From an uncultured Lachnospiraceae bacterium (GTDB lineage Bacteria; Bacillota; Clostridia; Lachnospirales; Lachnospiraceae): 6,833 bases of DNA. Position 1 is the stretch's first letter. Each line of letters begins with the position of its first letter. This document shows positions 1 through 5,902 of this stretch, one piece after another. Position numbers and translations under genes: made by a program. The notes beneath the pieces were generated by a model. The model was not told the origin of the DNA. It did not search any database and was given only the letters and a program-made list of their open reading frames with translations. The DNA is taken from the NCBI GenBank assembly GCA_947177105.1, contig CAMWTF010000131.1, positions 1-6,833 of the forward strand, given 5' to 3'.

Positions 1-356
1 CTCTTAGCAATATTATGCGGGATACCCTGCAGAAGTTCTGGGGGGACGCGGTGGAGATCAATGAGGGCGCAGAACTGACCTGGATGCGCCAGCCCCACTA
101 CTATATGGGTCTGTACTCTTACACCTACAGCGCCGGGCTTACCATTGCCACCCAGATGTGCAAGCGCATTGAGAACGAGGGCGAGGGAGCCATTGAGGAC
201 TGGAAGAAAGTGCTGGCGGCAGGGAGTACGCTGGCGCCTGTGGAACTGGCGGCGCTGGCCGGTATAGATATCACCACCGATGCGCCGCTGCTGGATACCA
301 TTGAAACCATCGGCAGCATGATCGATGAGATCTGTGAACTGACGGAGCAGCTGTGA
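1..356 (+). CDS. pepF: Oligoendopeptidase F (M3B family), C-terminal end, 5' partial
   Basis: This is the last ~118 codons of a gene that begins before the window. The reading frame is open from base 3 upstream of the first ATG at 15, so that ATG is internal rather than a start. The product matches the C-terminal helical part of M3-family oligoendopeptidase F, a cytoplasmic zinc metallopeptidase that cleaves short peptides. Recognisable pieces are RDTLQKFWGD, then WMRQPHYYMGLYSYTYSAGL with its aromatic-rich substrate-cleft signature, and the end pattern AAGSTLAPVELAALAGID. The HExxH zinc site lies upstream, outside the window. The frame closes with TGA at 354-356. Only four bases later the first palindromic repeat begins, so this looks like a core-type gene bordering the accessory gene row. 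Identification is by remembered family pattern. PepF is more likely than other M3 members because of the PHYYMGLYSYTYSAG stretch. Confidence 0.85.
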   Translation, partial: LSNIMRDTLQKFWGDAVEINEGAELTWMRQPHYYMGLYSYTYSAGLTIATQMCKRIENEGEGAIEDWKKVLAAGSTLAPVELAALAGIDITTDAPLLDTIETIGSMIDEICELTEQL

Positions 357-360
357 GATG

Positions 361-425
361 TAGCTTGCAGGCAAAGCCAGCGATATAATTAACGCAGTTT
401 CGCAAGCTAACCTGCGATAAGCAGG
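361..425. repeat. Palindromic intergenic repeat, copy A (chimeric or interrupted)
   Basis: TAGCTTGC (361-368) is exactly complementary to GCAAGCTA (402-409). Directly inside the left arm lies A, GGC, AAA, GCC, A (369-379), the same core as in the other copies. In those copies the closing arm follows at once. Here 22 nt (380-401), starting with GCGATAT, intervene. GGCAAAGCCAGCGATAT (370-386) is identical to 17 nt of the copy at 5871-5887. A second small perfect hairpin follows: CCTGC, 5-nt loop, GCAGG (411-425). The element fills most of the gap between pepF and the next gene. There is no T-run after either hairpin, so it is unlikely to be an intrinsic terminator. Confidence 0.7.
384..389 (+). 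promoter_or_regulatory. Possible -10 box (TATAAT) inside repeat copy A
   Basis: An exact TATAAT lies 75 bp upstream of the GTG start at 464. No good -35 box sits at 16-18 bp spacing: the hexamers around 360-367 match TTGACA poorly, and TTGCAG at 365-370 is too close. It could be a weak promoter for the downstream gene row, or chance in an AT-rich stretch of the repeat. Confidence 0.25.
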
Positions 426-453
426 AGCAAGGTGAGCTTGGTATAGAAGAATC

Positions 454-459
454 GGAGGG
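454..459 (+). promoter_or_regulatory. Ribosome binding site deciding a GTG start
   Basis: GGAGGG ends four bases before the GTG at 464. No in-frame ATG is available near the start; the ATG at 483 is in another frame. The site therefore supports GTG as the initiator. Confidence 0.65.
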
Positions 460-463
460 CAAG

Positions 464-1546
464 GTGGAGATACAGAGGATTAATGAATATGGGGACGAGC
501 GGTTTGACCCGGAGGTTCTGCGGCAGCATGGGGCTTTTCTGGTGGATGGGCATCCCTGCAGCTTTCAGATCCTGGATGGGCATTCGGCGAAGGTCTTTTA
601 TCACGATTACTCGGATATGGAGGAGATTCTGGATACTTTTCGGTTTTATGCGGGCCATATCCATCGTTTTTACAGGGCAGATGGCGGTCTGCTGAAAGAG
701 TATGAGGAGGTGGAGGTGTTTGATCTGCCCATTGGGCAGATCCAGCCCTCTCAGTTCTATGTGGATCAGGAGAAGCTGCAGGCTGTGGGCAGTTTTATTC
801 AGGGGCCAAAGGACATTGTGATCCCTGTGCTGGAGCATGAGGGGCGGTATGTCTCGGCAGACGGGCATACCAGGCTTTATCTGGCCTTCCAGAGGGGCTA
901 TGACCACGTCAGAGCATTTTTGGATAAAGACGTGGGGAGCTATCTTTTGGAGTTTGTGAAAGAGGCCCAGAATCGGGGTGTCTATCATGTGGAGGATATG
1001 GAAAAACTTTCTCATGAAGAATATGATGTGAAGTGGAATCAGTTCTGTGATGACTTTTTTGATAGGGGAAGTGAAGAGACACAAGTCATGATAGAATATC
1101 GTATTGCGACCAATGAAGATATGGAACTTCTGATGGGCAGCAGGATGGAAATGCTGCGAGTGGTCAATCAACTGCCAAAGGCATATGAATTTGACGCCGG
1201 GTTGGAAAGGGAGAGCAGGGATTATTTTGCCGCAGGGGATCAGACCACTGTTCTGGCGATGGAACAGGGGGTGGTCATAGGCTGCGCAACCCTGTGTTAC
1301 ATCAGGATGATGCCTACTTTTTCCCACCCTACAGGAAAGCGGGCCCATCTGATGAATGTGTATACCCGAGAGCAGTACCGCAGGCAGGGCATTGCCGCCC
1401 GGATGGTGGAAATGCTGATTCAGGAAGCCAGGGGCAGGGGGGTCACCGAGATCAGCCTGGATGCCACGGAATCGGGCAGGCCCTTGTACGAAAGGCTTGG
1501 TTTTACCGCGTCTCAGGAGTGCATGGTTATAAATCTTAGAACTTAA
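464..1546 (+). CDS. Two-domain protein: ParB/sulfiredoxin-like N-terminus fused to a GNAT acetyltransferase
   Basis: The protein has 360 residues. Residues ~84-155 resemble the ParB/Srx fold: a predicted strand and turn (VFDLPIGQIQPSQ), a short helix, then IVIPVLEHEGRYVSADGHTRLYLA with the DGHTR motif at 133-137. Such domains bind or hydrolyse nucleotides in ParB and act as a redox enzyme in sulfiredoxin; which activity applies here is unknown. Residues ~209-360 form a complete GNAT domain with the acetyl-CoA loop R306-R-Q-G309-I-A311 and the usual end LYERLGF (341-347). GNAT enzymes move an acetyl group from acetyl-CoA to an amine or similar acceptor. The GNAT half begins with its own Met (M209, base 1088), preceded by a purine run (GAAGAG, 1073-1078), so a separate shorter product is conceivable. 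There is no frameshift, so the fusion reads as real. The start is GTG, chosen from the Shine-Dalgarno site at 454-459. The acceptor substrate cannot be told from sequence. The gene sits between two palindromic repeats. Confidence 0.8.
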   Translation: MEIQRINEYGDERFDPEVLRQHGAFLVDGHPCSFQILDGHSAKVFYHDYSDMEEILDTFRFYAGHIHRFYRADGGLLKEYEEVEVFDLPIGQIQPSQFYVDQEKLQAVGSFIQGPKDIVIPVLEHEGRYVSADGHTRLYLAFQRGYDHVRAFLDKDVGSYLLEFVKEAQNRGVYHVEDMEKLSHEEYDVKWNQFCDDFFDRGSEETQVMIEYRIATNEDMELLMGSRMEMLRVVNQLPKAYEFDAGLERESRDYFAAGDQTTVLAMEQGVVIGCATLCYIRMMPTFSHPTGKRAHLMNVYTREQYRRQGIAARMVEMLIQEARGRGVTEISLDATESGRPLYERLGFTASQECMVINLRT

Positions 1547-1568
1547 AACTTAGATTACTTCTTGATAG

Positions 1569-1642
1569 GGATGTTGGGAGGTGTACATCCAAATACGTAT
1601 TAAGGGATATTGCAGGCGCAGCCAGCAATATCCACGAAGAGG
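1569..1642. repeat. Palindromic intergenic repeat, copy B (two hairpins)
   Basis: Hairpin 1 is GGATGT (1569-1574) against ACATCC (1585-1590). A linker containing the 10-bp perfect palindrome AATACGTATT (1592-1601) follows. Hairpin 2 is the best-formed core in the window: GGATATTGC (1605-1613), A, GGC, loop GCA, GCC, A, GCAATATCC (1625-1633), a 9-bp arm plus a 3-bp inner stem separated by one A-A mismatch. Bases 1585-1631 match 5915-5961 with one mismatch in 47. The element ends in a purine tail (CGAAGAGG) shared in part with the copy at 5828. It occupies most of the space between the ParB/Srx-GNAT gene and the next GNAT gene. Confidence 0.85.
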
Positions 1643-1673
1643 TAAGTATATGATTTGATTCACAGGGACATAA

Positions 1674-1678
1674 GGGGG
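1674..1678 (+). promoter_or_regulatory. Ribosome binding site deciding the ATG at 1685
   Basis: GGGGG lies six bases before ATG 1685. The longer reading from TTG at 1655 has no comparable site and would add ten residues without family similarity, so the ATG is preferred. Confidence 0.6.
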
Positions 1679-1684
1679 CGCAGA

Positions 1685-2230
1685 ATGTCAGATATTACAG
1701 TAAAAATCATTGATAAGGCAAGGGAGGCGGATATCCGCATACCCAATGAACCCTTTTCTCTATATGGGCGTATGGTTCCGCGATATGACGGGGAGTACTG
1801 GAGTTACAGCACAATTGAACTGCCGCCGGAGCAGATCGGCGAGATGGTTTTTCCCGATGAAAATTATGATTTTGACGCCATGGAAAAGGAGCACATATTT
1901 GTGGGGGCTTATGCGGGGGATCAGTGCGTGGGCCTGGAGATTTATCAGCACAGCTGGCATAAATATCTGTATCTGTATGACTTAAAGGTAAACGCAAAAT
2001 ACCGCGGACATATGGTCGGCCGGAGATTGATTGAGGCGGGCAAAAAACTGGCCAGGGAAGAGGGGTACAGGGGACTGTATACCATAGGGCAGGATAATAA
2101 CCTGGGTGCGTGTTCTTTTTATATCCGATGCGGATTTGAGATCGGGGGCTTGGATACCCGGGTCTATCAGGGAACCAGCCAGGAGGGCAAGCGGGATATC
2201 CTGTTTTATCTGGAGGCAGGCGGCGATTGA
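1685..2230 (+). CDS. GNAT acetyltransferase resembling streptothricin acetyltransferases (SatA/Sat4 type)
   Basis: The protein has 181 residues from ATG 1685. The overall pattern is that of streptothricin acetyltransferases: NEPFSLYGRMVPRY near the N-terminus, an aromatic WSY stretch (39-41), YLYDLKVNAKYRG before the cofactor loop, GQDNNLGACSFYIRCGF (135-151), then IGGLDTRVY and a C-terminal KRDILFY. Characterised relatives N-acetylate the beta-lysine of streptothricin in the cytoplasm and inactivate the drug. Many homologues are annotated this way with no tested resistance, so the substrate here is inferred. The acetyl-CoA loop reads R107-G-H-M110-V-G112, with Met where RGxGxG normally has its middle Gly, which could weaken cofactor binding. 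A divergent copy of the repeat begins 11 bases after the stop. A general amine N-acetyltransferase is the alternative. Confidence 0.8.
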   Translation: MSDITVKIIDKAREADIRIPNEPFSLYGRMVPRYDGEYWSYSTIELPPEQIGEMVFPDENYDFDAMEKEHIFVGAYAGDQCVGLEIYQHSWHKYLYLYDLKVNAKYRGHMVGRRLIEAGKKLAREEGYRGLYTIGQDNNLGACSFYIRCGFEIGGLDTRVYQGTSQEGKRDILFYLEAGGD

Positions 2231-2240
2231 GTCGATCGTT

Positions 2241-2280
2241 GCAATATTGTGGCTGCATCCGGCGATATGTGGGAAAAGAG
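2241..2280. repeat. Palindromic intergenic repeat, copy E (divergent)
   Basis: ATATTGT (2244-2250) pairs throughout with GCGATAT (2262-2268) if two G-T pairs are allowed. The flanks GCAATAT on the left and GCGATATG on the right match the copy at 5860-5888. The inner GGC/GCC stem is degraded: the segment 2252-2260 reads GCTGCATCC. A purine tail ending AAGAGG (2275-2280) follows, like the tails of other copies. The element starts 10 bp after the GNAT stop codon. Confidence 0.6.
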
Positions 2281-2301
2281 GAGAGCCATGAACAGAGGAC
2301 C

Positions 2302-2316
2302 ACAGGCAGGGCCTGT
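2302..2316. repeat. Perfect short hairpin with 3-nt loop
   Basis: ACAGGC (2302-2307), loop AGG, GCCTGT (2311-2316) forms a perfect 6-bp stem. It lies in the gap between the streptothricin-acetyltransferase-like gene and the ASCH gene, downstream of repeat copy E. The 3-nt loop recalls the other hairpins here, but the arms share no sequence with them. No T-run follows. An open stretch starting at ATG 2288 across it gives only ten codons and is not taken as a gene. Confidence 0.4.
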
Positions 2317-2374
2317 ATAGAATTTCTTGCCAGCAGTGTTACTTTAGTTGGGAGAGGCGGTACATAGGTATTGC

Positions 2375-2380
2375 GGGAGG
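2375..2380 (+). promoter_or_regulatory. Ribosome binding site deciding the ATG at 2386
   Basis: GGGAGG is followed by five bases and then ATG 2386. The longer reading from TTG 2371 would place this site inside the coding sequence, so the ATG is preferred. Confidence 0.7.
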
Positions 2381-2385
2381 ATGGA

Positions 2386-2829
2386 ATGACAGCGGAAGAG
2401 TTGTGGAGCGAATATGCCCAAAAGGCGGGCATAGGACATACAGATTACGAGGCATGGGCCTTTGGGGATGAGGCGGATGAGTTGGCAGCGTTGGTTGTCA
2501 GCGGGAGGAAGACAGCTACCGCTTCGGCCTTTCCATTGTATGAATTGGAGCAGGAGTCTCTTCCGCAGGAGGGGGAGTACAGTGTGATTCTGGACAGCCG
2601 GGATCAGGCGGTTTGTGTCATACGGACGGAGAGGGTTTATCTGGCGCCGTTTCGGGAGGTTGGCCAGGAGCAGGCCCGCCGGGAGGGGGAGGGAGACTTG
2701 AGCCTGGCCTACTGGCGGGAAGTGCATGAGCGGTTTTTCCGACAGGAGATGGAGGAGGCGGGACTGGGTTTCGATGAGGACATGCCGGTGGTATGCGAGG
2801 AGTTTTCATGTGTCTATGTCCCAAACTGA
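2386..2829 (+). CDS. ASCH-domain protein
   Basis: The protein has 147 residues, the usual size of a stand-alone ASCH protein. Key parts are a Trp/Phe-rich lead-in AWAFGDEADELAALV, the signature SGRKTATAS (39-47), a hydrophobic strand YSVILD (65-70), VCVIRTERVYLAPF (76-89), and REGEGDLSLAYWREVHERFF (99-118), which contains the EGEGD element. ASCH domains share the PUA-like beta-barrel fold and are thought to bind RNA or modified nucleosides. Characterised relatives such as E. coli YqfB hydrolyse N4-acetylcytidine. Whether this protein is an amidohydrolase or only an RNA binder cannot be decided by eye. No membrane segment or signal peptide is seen. A 6-bp inverted repeat (GAAGGT / ACCTTC) overlaps its stop codon. 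Confidence 0.85.
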   Translation: MTAEELWSEYAQKAGIGHTDYEAWAFGDEADELAALVVSGRKTATASAFPLYELEQESLPQEGEYSVILDSRDQAVCVIRTERVYLAPFREVGQEQARREGEGDLSLAYWREVHERFFRQEMEEAGLGFDEDMPVVCEEFSCVYVPN

Positions 2830-2965
2830 AGGTGTATAGACCTTCCAAACAGTATATCCTCAGTCGGCACCCTGCGCAGTACAGAGACATCCAAGCAGCC
2901 ATATGCTGTGTATCGGTTATGTGTACAGGAAGGGATATGAGGAACTTTAAATAGGAGGATACAAA
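2830..2965. other. Intergenic gap with small palindromes only
   Basis: This 136-bp gap holds the right part of GAAGGT (2828-2833) / ACCTTC (2840-2845), the 8-bp palindrome CTGCGCAG (2872-2879), and a weak CAGC / GCTG hairpin (2896-2908). None has the GGC-NNN-GCC core of the repeat family. No open frame with a ribosome binding site and no clear promoter is visible until AGGAGG at 2953-2958. Confidence 0.5.
2953..2958 (+). promoter_or_regulatory. Ribosome binding site deciding a GTG start
   Basis: A full AGGAGG lies seven bases before GTG 2966. No ATG lies nearby in this frame. Confidence 0.75.
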
Positions 2966-3655
2966 GTGAGTGACATAGGAGAGAGAATAAGGGCGCAGTT
3001 GTGGGAAATGCAGGATGTGGGATACAAGGATTTTCACGCGAAGCTGATTCCCACAGTGGACCCCGAAGCGATCATCGGGGTGCGCACACCGGAGCTGCGC
3101 AGGTATGCCAGAAAGCTGGCGAAGGATCCCCAGATTGGCGATTTCCTGGCACAGCTGCCCCATCAATATTATGATGAAAATAATGTGCATGCCTTTGTGG
3201 TGGAACAGATCAAGGATTATGGGGAATGCCTGACGCAGACGGAGCGTTTCCTCCCCTATATAGACAACTGGGCCACCTGTGATATGATGGCGCCCAAGGT
3301 GTTTGCCAAGCATAAGGAGGAATTGCTGGAGTCTGTCCAAAGGTGGATTGCCTCCACGGAAACCTATACCATCCGCTACGGGGTCGGGATGCTGATGCGT
3401 TTTTATCTGGAGGAGGATTTTCGGCAGGAGTATCTTCAGTGGGTGGCGGATATCAGTTCACAAGAGTACTATGTAAACATGATGCGGGCATGGTATTTCG
3501 CCACGGCCCTGGCCAAACAGTACGAGGCGGCGATTCCTTATCTGGTGGAGAGGCGCCTGGACGGCTGGACCCACAATAAGGCGATCCAGAAGGCATGTGA
3601 GAGTAATCGGGTGACCGCGCAGCAGAAGAAATATCTGAGAGGACTGAAGGTGTAG
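2966..3655 (+). CDS. DNA alkylation repair protein, AlkD-like (HEAT-like repeats)
   Basis: The protein has 229 residues, full length for the family. It is helical throughout and contains the clostridial-type AlkD pattern: GVRTPELRRYARKLAKD (38-54), LPHQYYDENNVHAF (64-77), the conserved FLPYIDNWATCD (95-106), a WxxS turn (127-130), YYVNMMRAWYFATALAKQ (168-185) and a C-terminal THNKAIQKACESNRV. In Bacillus cereus AlkD the cleft residues Trp109, Asp113 and Trp187 flank the damaged base; W102, D106 and W176 occupy the matching motif positions here, so activity is expected. AlkD removes bulky, positively charged N3- and N7-alkyl purines by base excision without flipping the base. The start is GTG with a strong ribosome binding site. 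The next gene starts 5 bp after its stop, the tightest spacing in the window, so these two are very likely co-transcribed. Confidence 0.88.
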   Translation: MSDIGERIRAQLWEMQDVGYKDFHAKLIPTVDPEAIIGVRTPELRRYARKLAKDPQIGDFLAQLPHQYYDENNVHAFVVEQIKDYGECLTQTERFLPYIDNWATCDMMAPKVFAKHKEELLESVQRWIASTETYTIRYGVGMLMRFYLEEDFRQEYLQWVADISSQEYYVNMMRAWYFATALAKQYEAAIPYLVERRLDGWTHNKAIQKACESNRVTAQQKKYLRGLKV

Positions 3656-3660
3656 ACATT

Positions 3661-4209
3661 ATGGCTATTTTTTCGGAGCAATTCATTGAAATACAAGGTA
3701 AGGAATACACTTTCCGCAGTGCCCGGAAAGAGGATGCGCAGATGCTTGTGGCATATCTTAGGCAGACCGCGGCGGAGACGCCCTATCTGCTCAGAGAGCC
3801 GGAGGAGGTGACAATTTCCGCCGAGCGGGAGCAGAACTTTATTATGGAAAAGGAAGCAGATGATCGGGAACTGATGCTGCTTTGCTTTGACGGGGAGAGG
3901 CATGTGGGAAACTGCTCCATTATGGCAGCAGGCGGCATGACGCGGCAGGCTCACAGATGCGGGGTGGCGATAGCCCTGTATCAGGAATATTGGGGCAAAG
4001 GGATTGGCAGAAAAATGATGGAGATAGCGCTGGAGACAGCCAGGCGGATGGGCTACGAGCAGGCGGAACTGGACGTGGTATCCGCCAATGAGGCGGCTAT
4101 CCGGCTCTATGAAAAGTTGGGCTTTAGGCAGTATGGGGTGTTTCCTCACAATATGAAGTATAAGGACGGCAGTTATGCGGACTGCGTTTGGATGATGAAA
4201 GAACTTTAA
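3661..4209 (+). CDS. GNAT acetyltransferase, RimJ/RimL-like
   Basis: The protein has 182 residues. It starts with a short beta lead (EYTFRSARKEDAQML), followed by GVAIALYQEYWGKGIGRKMMEIAL with the canonical cofactor loop G112-K-G114-I-G116, ELDVVSANEAAIRLYEKLGF (136-155), and the end YADCVWMMKEL. The pattern fits the acetyltransferase branch that includes ribosomal-protein and spermidine acetyltransferases, which modify an amino group with acetyl-CoA. The acceptor is unknown. The ATG lies 5 bp after the AlkD-like stop. The likely ribosome binding site is GAAGG (3646-3650), inside the end of the upstream gene, which suggests translational coupling. A role alongside AlkD in DNA damage is not implied by sequence. 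Confidence 0.82.
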   Translation: MAIFSEQFIEIQGKEYTFRSARKEDAQMLVAYLRQTAAETPYLLREPEEVTISAEREQNFIMEKEADDRELMLLCFDGERHVGNCSIMAAGGMTRQAHRCGVAIALYQEYWGKGIGRKMMEIALETARRMGYEQAELDVVSANEAAIRLYEKLGFRQYGVFPHNMKYKDGSYADCVWMMKEL

Positions 4210-4288
4210 TTTTTCTGCTGCGTATTGCCGCACAAAAGTCAGTGGTGGTAAGAGGAAATAAGTTATACCATGAAGAGGGAGGAATAAA

Positions 4289-4786
4289 ATGATCAGGCCG
4301 ATGGAGACGAAAGATATGGACAGGTGTGTGCAGGTGATCCGGGACAGTTTTATGACAGTGGCGGATACCTTTGGTTTTACCCAGGAGAATGCGCCCCGTT
4401 TTACTGCTTTTGCCACTACTATAGAGCGGCTGCAATGGCAATACCAGGAGGGGCGTCCCATGTATGTATGGGAGGAGGATGGGCAGATTGCGGGGTATTA
4501 TTCCCTGCATTTGCAGGGGGAGCGGAAATGCGAGTTGAACAACCTGTGTGTACTGCCTGCATATCGTCACCGGCAACTGGGGAAAAAGCTGCTGGAACAT
4601 GCCTTTGCACAGGCGCGGGAGCGGGGATGTGCGCGGATGTTTATCGGCATCGTGGAGGAAAACGTGCGGCTGCGGAAGTGGTATGAGACCTACGGCGCAG
4701 TGCATGTGGGTACAGAGAAGTTTGATTTCTTCCCGTTTACTTGCGGATATATGGAAAAAGATCTGGCCCAGTGCAGTGGAGCTTAG
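4289..4786 (+). CDS. GNAT acetyltransferase
   Basis: The protein has 165 residues and starts at ATG 4289, six bases after GGGAGG (4277-4282). A single GNAT domain covers almost the whole length: N-terminal RPMETKDMDRCVQVIRDSF, central strand QIAGYYSLHL, CELNNLCVLPAYRHRQLGKKLLEHAF with the cofactor loop at 93-98, and WYETYGA (131-137). The C-terminal VGTEKFDFFPFTCGYMEK is typical of a common clostridial GNAT subfamily. The loop reads R-H-R-Q96-L-G, with Gln where the middle Gly is usual. That is tolerated in some GNATs but worth noting. Substrate unknown. The 79-bp gap upstream contains only a weak 4-bp hairpin (TGCG / CGCA near 4219-4232). Confidence 0.82.
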   Translation: MIRPMETKDMDRCVQVIRDSFMTVADTFGFTQENAPRFTAFATTIERLQWQYQEGRPMYVWEEDGQIAGYYSLHLQGERKCELNNLCVLPAYRHRQLGKKLLEHAFAQARERGCARMFIGIVEENVRLRKWYETYGAVHVGTEKFDFFPFTCGYMEKDLAQCSGA

Positions 4787-4862
4787 AAACGAGGCCGCTT
4801 GGGATGCTGTCCTGCGGTTTATCCGTTTGGCAGAGGGGATTCTTGTGCTATAGGAGGAGAAA

Positions 4863-5228
4863 ATGATATTATACAGGCCGGTTGGGACAAAGGAACTGGA
4901 ATTGATAGAGAAAAGCGGCTATAAATGCTTTCCGCCGAGACTGCCGGAGCAGCCTATTTTTTATCCTGTTCTGAATGAAAAGTACGCGGCGGAGATTGCG
5001 TCACAGTGGAATGTGCGGTACAATGATGATCACAGAGGATATGTGACTCGGTTTGAGATTGATGATGAGTATTCCATGCAGCATGAAGTTCATACGGTGG
5101 GGGCCGGCTATCATCAGGAATTGTGGATCCCGGCGGAGGAACTGGAGACCTTCAACAGGCATATCATGGGGAAAATACAGGTGATCGGTGAGTTCGCTGC
5201 CGAAAAAACAGATAAATGCGGTGTTTGA
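4863..5228 (+). CDS. Small 'ADP-ribosylation/crystallin J1'-type protein
   Basis: The protein has 121 residues. It matches a small family often labelled ADP-ribosylation/crystallin J1 in databases, recognised by PPRLPEQPIFYPVLNE (24-39), GYVTRFEID (59-67), and HQELWIPAEELETFN (84-98) ahead of an I-x-G-K-I-x-V-I ending. The label derives from automatic annotation. The protein is far shorter than true ADP-ribosylglycohydrolases, and I see no catalytic motif of that enzyme, so the biochemical role is unknown. It is soluble, with no signal peptide or membrane helix. The start is secure: AGGAGG (4852-4857) lies five bases ahead of the ATG. It stands alone between two GNAT genes with 76 and 83 bp gaps. 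The same family is frequent in short-gene accessory clusters, as far as I recall. Confidence 0.7.
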   Translation: MILYRPVGTKELELIEKSGYKCFPPRLPEQPIFYPVLNEKYAAEIASQWNVRYNDDHRGYVTRFEIDDEYSMQHEVHTVGAGYHQELWIPAEELETFNRHIMGKIQVIGEFAAEKTDKCGV

Positions 5229-5311
5229 GATTCACGGTAGGGATGAACATAAGGAATGCTATAAAAGGGTATGGCGGGGAGAAATATGGAAAAGAAGAAA
5301 GGGCGTAAGAT

Positions 5312-5782
5312 ATGGTAACAATACGGCTGGCGGCGGAACAGGACTACGACGCAGTAGAACGGATCATGAGACAGGTACATAATATGCACGTGAGCTGGAG
5401 GCCGGACATCTATATAGACACAGACCCTATACTGCCCCATGACATGTACTTGGCGCATCTGACGGAGGGACAGGTCATCGTGGCAGAGGCGGCTGGGGAA
5501 GTGGTGGGACTGGTAATATACCTGACACGTAATATTTCCGGCGGCCCCATGAAAGCGCGCAGGGTGCTGTTTGTGGATTCTATGGCGGTGGAGGAGCGTT
5601 ACCGGGGCCAGGGCATTGGCCATAAGCTGTTTGACTATGTGCTGCAGCTGTGCCGGGAGCAGCGATATGACGGACTGGAACTCCAGGTCAACGCCAGAAA
5701 CGCGGCGGCAAGGGCTATGTATGAGAAGTATGGTTTTACGGAAAAATCTATCAATATGGAGTTTTTGGATATAAATCTATAG
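5312..5782 (+). CDS. GNAT acetyltransferase with canonical cofactor loop
   Basis: The protein has 156 residues and one GNAT domain. TIRLAAEQDYDAVERIMRQV opens it, VVGLVIYLTRN and VLFVDSMAVEE form the central strands, R98-G-Q-G101-I-G103 is a fully canonical acetyl-CoA loop, and LELQVNARNAAARAMYEKYGF (122-142) carries the conserved Asn and Tyr positions. The Tyr in such MYEKYGF segments often acts as the general acid. The segment HVSWRPDIY (26-34) is common in GNATs acting on peptides or small amines, but the substrate is not determined. The start is ATG 5312 after AAAGGG (5298-5303) with an 8-base spacer. The long intergenic stretch with tandem palindromic repeats follows directly. Confidence 0.83.
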   Translation: MVTIRLAAEQDYDAVERIMRQVHNMHVSWRPDIYIDTDPILPHDMYLAHLTEGQVIVAEAAGEVVGLVIYLTRNISGGPMKARRVLFVDSMAVEERYRGQGIGHKLFDYVLQLCREQRYDGLELQVNARNAAARAMYEKYGFTEKSINMEFLDINL

Positions 5783-5827
5783 ACATTTTTCAGTTTTTCT
5801 ATGCGGCGGACAATCTGGACAGTGAAG

Positions 5828-5898
5828 TTTGAATGTTTCACATTCAAATACTGATTGGTGCAATATCGCGGGCAAAGCCAGCGATATGCATGTAGAGG
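5828..5898. repeat. Palindromic intergenic repeat, copy C (first of a tandem pair)
   Basis: Hairpin 1 is TTTGAATGT (5828-5836), loop TTC, ACATTCAAA (5840-5848). Hairpin 2 is ATATCGC (5863-5869), G, GGC, loop AAA, GCC, A, GCGATAT (5881-5887). Its stem can be extended outward by a GC/GC step past one bulged A. A purine tail ending AGAGG (5894-5898) follows. Compared with copies B and D the stem has C-G in place of T-A at the same step, a compensated change. The next copy starts 75 bp after this one. Confidence 0.85.
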
Positions 5899-5902
5899 AA
5901 AG

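Noticed and set aside
7..13. GCAATAT at the left edge as a further repeat arm
   Set aside because: It lies within pepF coding sequence with no partner arm or GGC-NNN-GCC core nearby.
407..1348. 313-residue open frame on the minus strand
   Set aside because: It overlaps the well-supported ParB/Srx-GNAT gene, has His/Leu/Pro/Ile-rich composition typical of antisense frames, and shows no recognisable domain.
1562..1567. TTGATA as a -35 box
   Set aside because: At 16-18 bp downstream the sequence is around CATCCA, with no -10-like hexamer.
2828..2908. Degraded copy of the hairpin repeat between the ASCH and AlkD genes
   Set aside because: Small palindromes are present, but none has the GGC-NNN-GCC core or the GCRATAT arm; the similarity is too weak.
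5783..5800. Intrinsic terminator after the GNAT gene (T-rich run)
   Set aside because: No GC-rich stem precedes the T-run.
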